A stretch of DNA of 64,000 nt, taken from Bombyx mori (taxonomy: Eukaryota; Arthropoda; Insecta; Lepidoptera; Bombycidae). The notes under the pieces were generated by a model. It saw nothing but the letters and a program-made list of their open reading frames with translations, searched no databases and was not told the DNA's origin. The position numbers and the translations under genes are program-made. Numbering within the stretch: position 1 is the stretch's first letter; each line of letters opens with the position of its first letter. This document shows, piece after piece, positions 20,330-32,892 of the stretch. The stretch spans positions 3,286,001-3,350,000 of the forward strand of contig NC_085123.1 in NCBI RefSeq assembly GCF_030269925.1, given 5' to 3'.

Positions 20330-20513
20330 GAGCCTCACGTCATTCGAACATTAGTGTGGGTGCGTTTCGTGTGCGCGCGTCCATGAATTTGTGATTTGAT
20401 TTGAAAAAGTGACTTTTCGTGTTTGTGTGTAATTCTGACGCCGTTAGTGAGTTGTCTGTCATCTATCTAAATTTGGATTTTATAACTAAAACTTCTCAAA
20501 CTGTCGTCTCTGG
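20330..20513 (+). other. Possible non-coding first exon of l(2)gl
   Basis: Less AT-rich than its surroundings, it includes GTGTGCGCGCGTCC and ends at TCTCTGG followed by GTACGTA, a usable splice donor (GT at 20514-20515). It lies 430 bp upstream of the ATG exon, which starts just after an acceptor, so an upstream untranslated exon is needed. Start position and identity are inferred. Confidence 0.35.
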
Positions 20514-20951
20514 GTACGTAATATACAATTTCGGTAACAAGTCACTACTAACAGTACTAACGTAAGTTATTAAACGTTGCATCCCAGCGAAAATGCAGCA
20601 ACAGACAGGCGTTGTCTTGTCATGTTTTCAAGTGGCCGCTCTGGATTTTGGTCGAAAACGCAGAAATTACTTGTTTTCAGAGCAGTTCGTTTATCGTTTT
20701 CCTTATCTGACGATTTATCAAGCGATTTGATGTCTCATGTTATTATCTGGGTGCGGGATACCGTAATCGCATCGCTGTGTTGAAACATAAAAGCAATTGT
20801 CATTTGCCAGTCGGCTTTTAGATGCCGGTGTGGGTGCCAGTGTTTACCAGTCGGAGAATGCAATAATTGATAATGGTGGGGGTTTCTTCAAAAAATTTGT
20901 TGTTACTACGTGTGCCGTGGTTAAGTGTAACTTCTGTTGCAGGCAGGCAGA

Positions 20952-21035
20952 ATGTTGAAGTTTATACGCGGCAAGGGCCAGCAGCCCTCTGCTGAGAGGC
21001 AGAAGTTGCAGAATGAACTATTTGCATTCCGAAAG
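20952..21035 (+). CDS. l(2)gl: Lethal(2) giant larvae homologue, first coding exon
   Basis: Twenty-eight codons, from MLKFIRGKGQQPSAERQ to FAFRK, match the conserved N-terminus of Lgl proteins. Lgl is a WD40-repeat cortical scaffold that controls epithelial polarity and asymmetric division and is regulated by aPKC. The ATG follows an acceptor (AG at 20941-20942 after a TTCTGTTGC tract) and nine bases of leader. The exon ends AAG with donor GTAAGT at 21036, a phase-0 intron. The usual next residues (TVQHGFPHKPSALAWDP in relatives) were not found in the remaining 43 kb, so the next exon is either beyond the window or too short for me to see. Identity is strong; extent is partial. Confidence 0.88.
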
Positions 21036-23125
21036 GTAAGTCCAATTGACCAAACAAAAAGGCCCTATCGCTACTTGAAAAGTTTAACTGGACTGAATAA
21101 AGCTGACCACACATAACATAATAGACAAGAATTATATGATAATGAAGTAAAAAAAATCCTAGAACATATTTTTTAATATATTAATGTAGTCAACACATAT
21201 ATAGAAATCAAAGTTTATATGTAACAGCAATAAAACCTTACACTTATCATAATGACTGACTAAGTTAATGAAAAATAACTTAGAAATATTTTCAATACTG
21301 CAATGATGTGACATTTATATCATATACAATTAGTCACATATTAAAATCTTCCTCGAGTGGCTATTACACCTTGAAAAACTTAATAAAAATAAATTTTGAA
21401 ATAGTAAATTGCTTTTATAAGTAAACCAAACCAATAATTAATTTCTATTTTGAGATGTGATTGAAAATAATAATTTCATCTCTAATTCGTACTTAAGAGT
21501 TGATAAAATAAGAATGCCAAATGATTATATTCAGTTGAAAATGTCATAAATATGAATAAGTAAGGATATTGGTTGAGTATTGCTATTAATATTTTACCTC
21601 CTATCAAAAGATATTTAAGTAATGGTTTTAACTGTGCGATCAGAAAGAAAATAACCATATTAAATTAAGCAAACCAATTTTATTGAATAGAAATAAATAT
21701 AAAAATTAAAAATGGAAGGAGATCAGTTCACTTTAAAATCATTTAAAAAAAAATGAACCATACATTTTCAAAGTTTATTTAAGTGACGATACTATAGAGA
21801 GGCTGTGACTCATTACCTAAGTATAAGTGGATATTACAACTTATAGACATTACTATAAGTGCAGCAGAATAATGGCTTTAATTATTAACTTTAATTATTT
21901 CCAACCTTACTTCTGATTGCTTGGTGTCATTAAATACCAGATGCTAATTGTTGATTGTGTCGAGTTTTTTTTTTACTAAAATTAAAATTGAAACACAACA
22001 TCATTGTCAACATAAGAGACATGGGCCCCAACTCAAGGACTGTTTGTGATTTATTGAAACTATAACAAACTGTTAGCCTAAATTACAAAATGTTTATTTT
22101 CTTTAATCTTATCAAGTAAAGTCCTACAGTATTTGCTTTGTGATTAGATGTGCTAGTGTATTTTTAAGGTGCCTACAATTCAGTTTGTGTGAAATCAAAT
22201 TGGGCCACGGCCATAGGAATGTTGTATACATCTTATCATGATACATTACACCCCAAAATCATTTAAAGTACAAACATAAAGCTAACTTTGATGGCAAAAT
22301 TATGTATTTATATTTAATATACCATACCATTATGTATATATGTTTAAAAGTACCATGATATACTTATATTTCTTCTTGAATACATAATAATATCTTCAAC
22401 TCTCTGATACCCACTGTTGGGTGTAGGTCTTCCCTTTTTTTTATGTCATAATGCTCCATCGCCCACTATTCTCATCCATATGTTAGTTTCTTCTTGAAAC
22501 AACATTAATGTGATGTAGATAATTTGAAACTCATGTAAATTTTTTTGTAATGTTATATTTACCAAATGACATTGTATTAATTGTGTTGTTGTATGTACCT
22601 GAATAATGTCTTAAATTTCCAATATAATAATTTAAATTATTGATGATTGAAATTATTTAAATTTGATTCTAACATTTCTAGATGATTATCCTTTTTCAAT
22701 AGTTAATCATCTACAAAATTTGCAAAATATTTTTTTCTTCTAAATAAGTGATTTTAACCTAAACCTTATGTAGGTACATTCATGTTTTTCGACACAAACC
22801 TAATGATTTCTTTAGGAACGATACGGAGACCTTTTAGGGACAGGGTTTCAAAAATTCCCACTAAAGTGCAATACACTTCTCCCCTACTCTCAACAAATAT
22901 TATTTTTCTAAGTTTAATAATCCCAGCAAAGGCATTGTCGGTCAGCTGCGCTACTGTTTGTGTTGCTAGGGCTTAGCTATTAGTCATCAAGCTTAATTCT
23001 CATTCAAGCAGATGCACTCTAGATGCGACTATTATATTTTAGTATAAGCTTAAATTTGAATACGGGCTTAGTTTCTCATGATTTAAAGGAGATTATGAGG
23101 TTACTAAAACGTCTTTATGGTATAA
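21036..23125 (+). other. l(2)gl intron, repeat-poor part
   Basis: Two kilobases of AT-rich sequence after the donor with no recognised transposon, unlike most of the window. It could hold intronic regulatory DNA. A 64-codon frame at 22782-22976 has no domain. Confidence 0.5.
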
Positions 23126-23564
23126 CTAGCGGCCCGCTCCGGCTCCGCTCGGGTCTTTAACAAAAATTTCAACGATATTTGACGTTGTTTTATTTTTTTA
23201 AATAAAAGAACACTTATTGCGGCATAACTATAATAGTTAGACATATGTTGTCGTGACACTTTTTGTAAATAATAATGTGTTCTACAAAGTCGTACTACAT
23301 TATTTTAGTCTATCATCAATAGTTTTCGCCGAGAACGCGATGTAAAGAATATTTTAGCAAATTTTTCTACACCTTGGGTTATATTATTGGAGTTTCAGTA
23401 AAGATCCCTAATTAAAAAAAAAAGGATTATAGCCTATGTCACTCAGAAATAGTGTAGCTTCCAAACAGTGAACGAATTTTTCAAATCGGTTCAGTAGTTT
23501 CGGAGCCTATTCAATACAAACAATCAAATCTTTCCTCTTTATAATATTAGTATAGAAGTATAGA
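23126..23564 (-). mobile_element. Non-autonomous Helitron-like element, family 2, copy 2
   Basis: On the minus strand it starts TCTATACTTCTATACTAATA and ends GGGCCGCTAG, inserted between A and T. It is homologous to 8434-8880 and 39440-39864. Confidence 0.62.
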
Positions 23565-23948
23565 TATTATAGTATAGAAGTATAGACGCGCGGGTTTTTG
23601 TTCGTTTTTTTTTTTTTTCGAATCGATGTCCAGTTTTCGTGGACAGAAGTCCCGATGAAGTGCTTTTAGAGTTTAGATTAAAACGCTGTCAAAAATTAAC
23701 GAGTTACGACCGAGAAAAAACATGACTTTAGATTTCCGCTAATGTAATGTATTGTGCTTCGACAAACAGCACTGAATCACTGGTCTTATTCGTCATAATA
23801 CCTACTTATTACAGCTATGCCCCGTTTAACTATACGAAACCTGACACGATGACAACATTCTATAATATAGACGATTGTCAACTCAAGGTCGGTGTTTTTT
23901 TTTCCTGTTTTAACAGAAATAAGTGCGAAATAAGAAATTCGATGATAG

Positions 23949-24215
23949 GCTCTTTTTTTTTTCTCTACCTATGCTGATATCCTTGAGATGCTATTTCAGC
24001 TTCTCCTTGACGTGTAGGTGAGCTCACGCGGCTCAAACCGGAGTGTTGCTAATACTGGCCCTAGCAAGAGCAGTGCTTTGCAGAATCGACCATCGGATCG
24101 GAAACGCGACCCACTGAGAAGATCCGGCGAGAAACTCAGTGGGCTGTGTCTATGGGTTAATTTACTCGTCGACCCCTTCGTCCCAAGCGACGGATTCGGC
24201 GAGGACGGTGACCGG
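23949..24215 (-). mobile_element. LINE 3' UTR fragment with conserved hairpin
   Basis: The T-run at 23949-23960 is the A-tail of a minus-strand element. The hairpin arms CCCACTGAG and CTCAGTGGG lie at 24110-24118 and 24135-24143. The GGTGGTAGATTCTGCGAAGC-type segment is present in mutated form. The same 3' end recurs at 29790, 36215, 42711, 54408, 55510 and 61715. The upstream part adjoins a plus-strand RT tail, so this is a composite. Confidence 0.65.
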
Positions 24216-24632
24216 AGCCTCTGGGTCTGCGGAGGGACTTCGGTTCCCTCTGTATTTTGTACCGTATGTTCCATGGGGAGTGCTCTGAGGAATTGTTCGA
24301 GATGATACCAGCATCTCGTTTTTACCATCGCACCGCCCGCCACCGGAGTAGAGTTCATCCATACTACCTGGAGCCACTGCGGTCATCCACAGTGCGTTTC
24401 CAGAGATCTTTTTTGCCACGTACCATCCGGCTATGGAATGAGCTCCCCTCCACGGTGTTTCCCGAGCGCTATGACATGTCCTTCTTCAAACGAGGCTTAT
24501 GGAGAGTATTAAGCGGTAGGCAGCGGCTTGGCTCTGCCCCTGGCATTGCTGAAGTCCATGGGCGACGGTAACCACTCACCATCAGGTGGGCCGTATGCCC
24601 GTCTGCCTACAAAGGCAATAAAAAAAAAAAAA
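24216..24632 (+). pseudogene. LINE reverse transcriptase C-terminus and 3' UTR
   Basis: The plus strand encodes RRDFGSLCILYRMFHGECSEELFEMI, then FYHRTARHR and FLPRTIRLWNELPSTVFPER, then YDMSFFKRGLWRVLSGR. This is the C-terminal tail common to Jockey/CR1-group ORF2 proteins. A short 3' UTR (CACCATCAGGTGGGCCGTAT, CTACAAAGGCAATAAAA) and an A-tail follow. It is 5'-truncated. Related copies lie at 27936, 43555 and 43960. Confidence 0.75.
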
Positions 24633-26040
24633 TGTACCTAAAAGGACTGTAAATGGATCGGGAGTATCCGTAATGACTAACAGGCTCGTTGAAGGCACAA
24701 AGTAACGAACGCGCGATGGACAGTCTGTTAAGTCTAGTCGTTTTTACATTGTTAATGTCACAGGCGTTAAAACGCGGCAGCATTCCGCGCCCGGTAGGTT
24801 TCCGACTCACGGATAGTAACTAACCACCACAAACAGTCAGCAAAATGCTGGATATTTACCCGTCTTTTAATCTTTTGCAATAAGAAAATATGCAACGTAC
24901 ACTAATGCAATAAATCTTCGAAATATAATTTACTAAATATCATATTCCTCGAAATATAATTTACTAAATATCATAATAATATATGAAATTAGCACGTTTA
25001 CAATTAATATTTAAAAAAAAAATGAGATTGTCTTAGTTCAGATACCATCGTATTTAGGCGAGTTCGCTCTGGTTCATTTAGCTTTTTTTTTTTTTGTTTG
25101 TTTGACGTAACTTCGAGCCTCTGCTGGTTGTTAATAAATTGATATCAAGGTCGACGACATATTGTTTCAATTTAAATCGCACATTCAATATCTTTGTGAT
25201 TGGTACGAGTAATTTTTCACATGTAGTTTAATTAACTTTTATGGCGTTTCTAGGAATGTCCTAATGTTTTTTTTTGCTTTTTCAAGATTTGACTACGTTG
25301 TATTTTCTTAATATTAAGGAGAAACTTGTTGAATTGATAACGTTTTCACAATATTGTGAGAATTTTATCATTGCTATCTCGATCCACTCAATAATTAATA
25401 TAGATCATTCTCTAATGCACGCTATATTTAACCGTATGATCAACGAATATGTAGCTATAGAACTGTAAACAGTTCTGTATGCCAATCGTTTAAAAAAATA
25501 ATTGTAAAAAATAATAATTGTAGTCCTGAAATGGTTTTGAGATTATGTCTGAAAAGAAATGTCAGTGTAAATACATAAAATTTTATTTGTAAAATAGTAC
25601 TCTTTAATTATACACGTTTAAGGTTCAAAATGAACTGCGATCAGGGAAACAAGAATAAACACTCATATTTGGTTGGTGCTTAACTTAGGCTGTATCGTAT
25701 GCTGTGTGTACAGTTTGAGGGCGTTCTAAACTTCCAATATTAAACCTTTGGATCCATTTACGGATACCCGGTCGAAGGGGGTAACGGAGTTATGTCGGAC
25801 TCCTAATATTAAACCTAACAATGGTCCTTCATTCGTTCAACGTTCATTAATTCAGATTTGGAAGGTAAAATTAATAGCGTTGCCACCAGACTCGGGATTC
25901 TCGAATATTTCGAACGCGTTACCAGAAAGCAAGTTGATAATTATGTAGAAATAAATCCGAAGGTCAGAGTCCTATGTGTTGGACCGAACATGTCCGGGCC
26001 AATGCCACCAAGACTAGCCACACTGCCGAAGATTGATATA
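24633..26040. other. Unassigned sequence with a small tandem repeat
   Basis: At 24917-24980 a 32-bp unit (TCGAAATATAATTTACTAAA...) is repeated twice. Near 25860-26040 there are decayed pieces resembling the RTE-like remnant that follows. No supported gene. Confidence 0.45.
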
Positions 26041-26044
26041 GCTG

Positions 26045-26500
26045 ACGGACTCATCATTATCGTCAGCCTGTTTCTCTCCACTGTTGGATGTAGGCCTCTC
26101 CCATAGTCCGCAACAATGAACGATCTTCCGCCTTCCGCATTCAAACTCCTTAAGCATATCGCTGCAAGTCATCGGTCCACTGGACAGGGGGACGCTCAAT
26201 ACTGCGCTTACCGGTACGTGGTCTCCAGTCCAGAACACCTCTTCACCATCGGCCATCGGTTCTGCAACACGTATGTCCGGCCCAATACCACTTCAGGTTG
26301 CTAATCTTGAGGGCTATATCAGTTACTTTGGTTCTTCGACGGATTTTCACATTTTTGACTCGATCCATCAAAGAAACTCCGAGCATACACCTTTCCATGG
26401 CACGCTAAGCGACTTTGAACTTACGGACTTACGACCTACGGTCAATTTCCACGTATCAACGCCATATGTCATGACCGCATGCAAGCGTTGAAGACTATTG
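26045..26500 (-). pseudogene. RTE-like LINE C-terminal remnant
   Basis: The minus strand reads MTYGVDTWKLTVGRKSV, a damaged RRRTKVTDIA-like stretch, a Trp-Ala-Gly-His-like stretch, and finally RTMGEAYIQQWRETG-stop followed by GATGAT-type tail sequence. These are landmarks of RTE-like ORF tails. Many stops and frameshifts are present. Confidence 0.6.
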
Positions 26501-26660
26501 TATTTAAGCATTGCAGCAAGAGGGCGGGCTGTCGTCATTGAAAAAATTGTAATTGCGTAATCACGACCCCCAGCATCGAAGGAACGAAGCAAAGAGGAGG
26601 TATTTCATTATAAACACAACGGAAGTTACCCAATAAATACTGTAAATATGAACCGGCAAT

Positions 26661-26663
<3 letters not shown>

Positions 26664-26699
<36 letters not shown>

Positions 26700-26716
26700 C
26701 ACACACACACACACAT
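26664..26716. repeat. (CA)n microsatellite
   Basis: About 53 bp of CA dinucleotides broken by one GC step. The cysteine/valine-rich frames opposite it are artefacts of the repeat. Confidence 0.97.
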
Positions 26717-27106
26717 CGAACGACACACAAACAATGAATAAAACACTAAAATTTCAATAAGTTCTAAGAATTAACAATTGTGTACAAACCGTATAACAAT
26801 AGTATCTCGTTTTACAATATTTATCTGAGCTTTATCAACCGATAAACACATTACAATTGATTAACTTCGTTTTTGTAACGAAAAAGCCGAGTTTACTTGC
26901 ACTTGAATATTTAGGTTGCGACTTATTTTATGTAATAAATACATCAAATATACCAGCGGTAGGACCTCTTGTGAAGTCAAGTATATTATATTAATTTCTT
27001 ACTTTTCGAATATTTTACGGTCTTCGTGATCACTGACAGCAAAGGTATTGTTGGTTGAAATTGAAACAGTGCGCTAATTACTTACAGTAATTTTTTTATC
27101 AAGGCA

Positions 27107-27197
27107 GTGGCGGTATTTATATTGTAGATGTCTATGGGTTCCGGTAACCACTGAACACCAGGTGGGCCGTGAAATCGTCCACCCATCGAAGCAATAA
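27107..27197 (+). mobile_element. Bm1-type SINE 3' fragment
   Basis: GGCGGTATTTATATTGTAGA, CAGGTGGGCCGTGAAATCG and GAAGCAATAAAAATA match the last ~90 bp of the SINE. A second scrap (GGTAGGACCTCTTGTGA) sits at 26957. 26717-27106 is otherwise unassigned. Confidence 0.65.
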
Positions 27198-27935
27198 AAA
27201 TATAAACAATAAAAATATTTCTAGACTGTTACGTTGCATTTCACAATAGTATCTTGTGGTGAGTCAGTTTGTTTGGCTTGGATTTTCATCTTCACGATAA
27301 GAGTTAGAGTGTTTGATAAGCGTATTTAATTAATAGCGTTCTTAATTATAAAATAAAAAAAATTGGCGGTATTTTAAAAATCTGTACAATATTCGTGACC
27401 TACGGCAGTCGGCATAAGCTGCGGCGACCTACGGCATAAGCTGTATTCGGTGTCTATTAAATATCATTATCGTCTAATTAAAATTTACAAGCCAAGCTCT
27501 CGTCATCTTTCACCCTTCAGAACCATATTAAAGTTTAAATATTTGATTTGTAAGTGTATTTATGTATGTTTATGAAATTTTTATTATCCGTTTCAAACTT
27601 CTTCCTACTTATCTGATCGTTTTTCGTGTTTCGTATCCTATTTTGACTTGGTTTCCCAATCTTTTAATTTATGTCATTGGCAAAAAGTAAAGTACTATTG
27701 CCAAAAGAAGAAAAAAAAAAAGAAAAAAAAAGCCGAGCTCTCGAGTACAAAGTCAATTAATTGCGATAACGTTAAACACATGCTGAATAAAAATGAATGA
27801 ATGAATCATTAACGACTAAACAAACATACACCGTTGAAAAAAAACTTAAAAAAACACGATTATATTTAATTTTGTTATTATCCCGGTTAAGATATTAAAC
27901 CGAGGTAATAAAATTAAGATGTTGTCATCGGTCCG
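27198..27935. other. Unassigned sequence
   Basis: AT-rich with an A-rich tract at 27707-27732. Nothing else supportable. Confidence 0.4.
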
Positions 27936-28000
27936 CGACGGCGACGGCAACCACTCACCATCAGGCGGGCCGCATGCTCATTTGCCTACAAGGGCAATAA
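27936..28000 (+). mobile_element. LINE 3'-end fragment
   Basis: ACGGCAACCACTCACCATCA, GGCGGGCCGCATGCTCAT and CTACAAGGGCAATAAAA match the last ~65 bp of the element at 24216-24632. Confidence 0.65.
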
Positions 28001-29789
28001 AAACAATCTAAATAAAAATTTAAGCTTTCTGGCGGTGACGTCATACATTCATTAAACGCGGCCCTAAAACGGCCCTAATGTTGTCATGTCACAGTTTGGC
28101 CACTAGCGATAATCCGACACACCCGACCTCGTTTGTCGTTAGTAGTGTATTATTAGTTTTATCTATATACAATTGGGCAGTAAAAATTACATAAACGATA
28201 TGGACACGTGGTGTTTTTAAGATTTTGACAAGAGTATATACGAGTAATATAATTAGATAGTAAGTACCTTCAAAAAAAGAATCGTTCCATTTTGTATCGG
28301 CAGTTTTTGTAAAGGTGTAGCTAGTACTGTAAATGATTTCACTTAAAAATACTAGACCTATAAAATAACTATTAGAATAATTCAAAAAAAATTACAATTT
28401 ACTAAAGAATATCAAACTTAGTTTTAGTAAAATTTAAGCATTTAATACTGCAGTCATGTTACAATAAATAGTATGTTTTGATGATTTTGATATTCGCAAC
28501 CAACCTGTCACTGAACTCCAATAGAAGTATATTAAACAAGAGGAAGAAATGAAAAACAACTTTAAGCAGCTTAATCTCGCCCGTGTATTATTCGTGTTAC
28601 AAACATCGGTATTTCGAAAACATAACGGGATTTTTCGGAATCCAGTGTACTGATGTAAACGTGATTAGATCTTGGCTTAAGCTGTTGATACAGCAACTGT
28701 TTTTCTAGACCCCGCAGTTTGTCAGAAAATTCTAACGCTCATAACAATCAGAGAGGTACTAAAACTTTCCCAACACATACGGATACTGTGCGCCAGGGAT
28801 AAACCAGAAAAAAAATAATGTAATATTCTATTTAGATTCTTATCTTATTCGCATAGAAAAGTTTTTAATGATAAGACACCTATCAACGCTGGGTGATCTC
28901 AATACACATGCATAGATCGTTTTTAAGCCAGTTATGCAAATCAAGATCTGTCAACCTCGGAATAATTAGACGGTCGTTCGTATCCACTACTACATACTCG
29001 TAATAGTAGCAAAAACTAGAAGTATTTTGTGAGTGAGTAGAAACACCAAAACAATATTTTAGTTATAATTTTGCTTACTCACGTATGCGAATTGTCATAC
29101 ACTCAATCATCCGAATCGTCCGGGCTATTAACGTTTATGTGTGTTCCGGTTATTTAAATAGAATAAACAAAACTTTGTTATATTGTAATTGTTTTCATTT
29201 ATTGGTGTGAATCTCCCAGAGCGATAAGTGGTGGCGCCCTGAGATCCTCCTCACAGAGTCTCCTGTTCACCGGTTGTCTACCGGTGGTGACGTGTCTAGA
29301 AGTGGTGCGACTCGGCCCCGTGTCTCTCGACCCATAGACCACCTTTTGGGGAATAACGCGACTCGGCCTCATGTAACATCAGCATACCAGAGACACCCTT
29401 AGACATAGACACGTTATAATAGTACATATATTACGAACCGGCTATCAACCGTAAATGCACATGTATTGAATAACTATAGATCGAAATCTATTTATAAAAT
29501 CTTTCATAGTAAGGGCTAATATTATAAATAACCTAAAAAGTCTTTCGTGAAGTAAGCTAATAACTGAAAATATAATTATTTTATTAAAGCAACTGTCACT
29601 TTTAAGATTGTTCAAGTTTCATTTGATCTCACGAATAACTTTTATCTCGTAATTGAAATGTAAACCCTCAGCTCGTAGTTACGTTTTTTAGTTCAGAGAT
29701 ATGAAGGATTGGACAGCCGCTGCTTATCAAAGTACCATTTAATTTGACAAAAAAATATTACAGATCTTATCAGAAATACTAATTCGAGG
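28001..29789. other. Unassigned sequence, possible old LTR/PBS scrap
   Basis: A GC-richer patch at 29215-29400 contains GTGGTGGCGCCCTGAGATC, which resembles a retroelement primer-binding region. I see no paired LTR or coding. A 98-codon minus-strand frame at 28089-28385 has no domain. Otherwise AT-rich. Confidence 0.3.
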
Positions 29790-29995
29790 TGTTTTTTTCC
29801 CTACCTGATTGCTGGTAGCCTATGAGGCTATTTTAGCTACACGCGGATTGGTAGGTGAGCTCATAGGCTCAACCTAAGAGAATTTCCTAACACTAACCCT
29901 AGCAAGAGCAATGCTTCGCAGAATCTATCGCCGCATCGGAATCGCGACCCAATAAAAAAATCCGGGGAGAAACTCAATGGGTTGTGCCTATGGGG
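29790..29995 (-). mobile_element. LINE 3' UTR fragment, degenerate
   Basis: Preceded by a T-run. It carries TAGCCTATGAGGCTATTTTAG, GTGAGCTCATAGGCTCAAC and CCTAGCAAGAGCAATGCTTC, as in the 61715 copy. The hairpin arms are mutated (CCCAATAAA / CTCAATGGG). Confidence 0.6.
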
Positions 29996-32163
29996 ACGGG
30001 GTGCCCTTTAAGAACTTATCATCGCAATTCCTTATTAGGTCACTATTAAATGTATTAAATTTATCTAATTTCTTTCCATTGTGGGTGTGGATAAGCACGC
30101 GGCTCACCTTAACTGTACTAACTGACGCTAGGGGAACATCTGTAGTGCTAAAGACATAACCAAGTCGCTGTCTTCAGCTAAAGACTTCGAATATCGCTTT
30201 CAAAACCGGATGATATGCTAGTGATATTCATCTCTTGAAACTCAACGGCTTCTGGTGATGACTTCTGCTCCGGTGGCGAACTGTGAAATTATACCCAAAT
30301 ATATCTTAATATCATAAATAATATATGAGTTTGAATTACGAAAATCTGCTATAAAATCATACACACTATCTTAACTTTAGTTTATTATAAAAATGTGTGT
30401 AGGTATTTGGTGAATATATAAATTATACAAACGCTTATAGAGTTCACTGCTAGTAGTTATAATATTCTGAATCAATTACGTCGGGTCGGTCGAAACCGCA
30501 TTCCACGTGCCAGCACCGTTGTTAGATTTCGCTCTTCTTCTTTTTTCATTGTCCATACAGAACGTTCGTGGCCCGTCGAGTTCCCTTCGACAAATCGTCG
30601 TGCTCTCTCGGACTGTTTTCATTTGAGACATTCTATTCAGAGAAGCATTCCAAATGCTCCTTTCACGTTTTATGATGAATGGTGCTGTGAAAACGAAACA
30701 TTTGGTTAGCTTGCTTAGTAATCGCTGTTGGAAATGAATTGTTCGGAATATCTGCCAAAGCTGAAATTTCGGTCAATTTGACTGCGCACAGGCGATTACC
30801 ATGATAATAAGTTGTGTGGTTCAAATTATATTTATTTAATGTTAATATTAATGAAAAAAGTTTACGATTAAAGAATATACCAGAGAATGAGGAGCAGCGT
30901 TCTCAAATTATTAAAGCCAACGTACTGCGACCGCCAACTGGCATTGTTACGTGTTAGAGCGTTTCCTCAAACCGCATTGGTAAGATTGGGACTTTGATCT
31001 CATATCAATACAAGTGGCCATATTGTGTTGTGATATTTGAGGACTCCGGTAACTTCTTGACCTCGACCGGTTGAGTCATAAGCCCGTATACCTGTAAACA
31101 TAGGTACATTGGCGATATTAACAACGTAAAAAGCCAAAGAGTTCGCGTAAAAGTGTCTCATAGATTCGATAAGTATTGGGTAAAAAATCGTTTGCATTTT
31201 TGTATCTGTTCATCGCGTTCAATTTTCTTGGTTGATTCAATTGAAGTCAATAAAGGCAGATAGGTAGGTCTGGTACATATGAAACAAACATTATAAAATG
31301 TAGTGATAAATAAGGAATCTATGCAGCCAAGTTATTAATTCGTGAACCTTATAGAATTGAAAAAGAACAGCGAAAATCCGTGAATGTAATTTTAAAATTT
31401 CGACATGCATTTTATGGCTTACTAAAGGCGCTTTTGATACTGTCCAGATGTTTGTGCAACGGGTTCAGTTAAGAAAGAGGCTTCGGTTATCAATACGATG
31501 TTGCAACTGCTTCTCCGTGGTCGCTCTGTTTCGTAACGAATGTATACATTTTAGTTACAAATAGACTAGTTGGCTTAACAAGAAATTGTAACGTCTTTTG
31601 CTAAAAGCATTTTGGGTTCTAAACAATAACCGGCCACTTTAAATGCGATTTATTCATAATAATATACAGCTTGCGATTGTAATAATGTAAAATGACTCGC
31701 ATTAGGAATCACGTCTGACACGGTCTCAATGCAATCATAGCATCGTCAATGTGTTATGACAATGGACATCATATCCAATTTACGCGGAATACTTGCGTCA
31801 AACAAGAAGCGTGCCTCGTTACACGGGGGCACATATCTTAACCTCCATTAAGAAGCGTCATCGCTAGAACGGTCTGCCTCCCACGGTTTCCTACTTGCTC
31901 CAGCTATAGCCAATTCAGGCTAACTATTATACCACGCGTTCGGGCAGATATTTCGTCCAATTCCCGAGGGTGGCGGTTTCCTATTTGTCAGTCTCGTTCC
32001 ATTTACGTTAATTGGCTTCCTGTTCTAAGTCTTGGCGTGGTCTTGCGAATCGGTTTTAGAATTACTGGATATTATAATGATTTGTAAGATATTTAGGATA
32101 GTGAGTATTAAAATTTTGATTCCATGTGCTTTGAATTTTTCACACTTGATGATTTGGTGTCTT
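29996..32163. other. Unassigned sequence
   Basis: More than 2 kb with no recognisable transposon, exon or RNA gene. Frames of about 60 codons at 29977-30159 and 31000-31197 lack domains. Confidence 0.4.
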
Positions 32164-32459
32164 ATCTATCTTCTATCTATCTATCTATCTATATATATAT
32201 ATAAATGAATTGCTGTTCGTTAGTCTCGCTAAAACTCGAGAATGGCTGGACCGATTTGGCTAATTTTCGTCTTGAATTATTTGTGGAAGTCCAGAGAAGG
32301 TTTAAAAGGTAGATTAAATAAAAATAACAAATTTTGTTTTTCCTTTGATGTGTCCCCCATAGGACGGATTCCTTTTGTTTGTTTTAAGTTTATTTTATAC
32401 AAAAGTTCAGGTCTTTTATTTATCGATTGAGGCACTACGAAGTCTGCCGGGTCAGCTAG
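32164..32459 (+). mobile_element. Helitron-like element, family 3, copy 2, with (CTAT)n at its 5' edge
   Basis: A CTAT microsatellite (about 32164-32205) leads into AAATGAATTGCTGTTCGTTA. The element ends GGGTCAGCTAG before T at 32459. The body matches 3585-3880. Confidence 0.58.
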
Positions 32460-32892
32460 TTTATTATAAAAATGTAGAGTAGTAGAAGTTTGAGTTTTTA
32501 TCGTTAAAGTTGCAGAGACTTGACGTGTAAAGATAAATGTCTTCCTGCGATTGTAACATATGTTGAATTTTAAAATATTTCCGTAATAAGTCGCCGGACG
32601 ATAAGGCTCAGGTATTGGCGTTCATTCACACCGCCAACCGCCGCGCGTCCATTCCATCGTTACATTATAATCACGATACGGTATCACTATGCTAATCAAA
32701 TATTTGCAACGGGATATGAGTAAAACGTATTTAAAACGTTTAGTTGATAAAATTCAAAGATATTCGGAAGGTAATTTCGGCAATGCGTTTACGAACCACC
32801 AATTCAGAGGATCGTTTTGGATACAAGCTCTTTATTTTGTTGATCTTAATAGAATTATGACGATACATGTGCTGAATTTATAAGTGCTATCA
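32460..32892. other. Unassigned sequence
   Basis: A 64-codon frame (32689-32883) beginning with ATG and lacking a known domain is the only notable open stretch. Without splice or homology support I do not call it a gene. Confidence 0.25.

Noticed and set aside
26535..26746. Cysteine/valine-rich open frames
   Set aside because: They are produced by the (CA)n microsatellite at 26664-26716.
26664..27940. A CRISPR-like or regularly spaced array
   Set aside because: The repeats present are a simple CA microsatellite and SINE pieces; there are no regular spacers.
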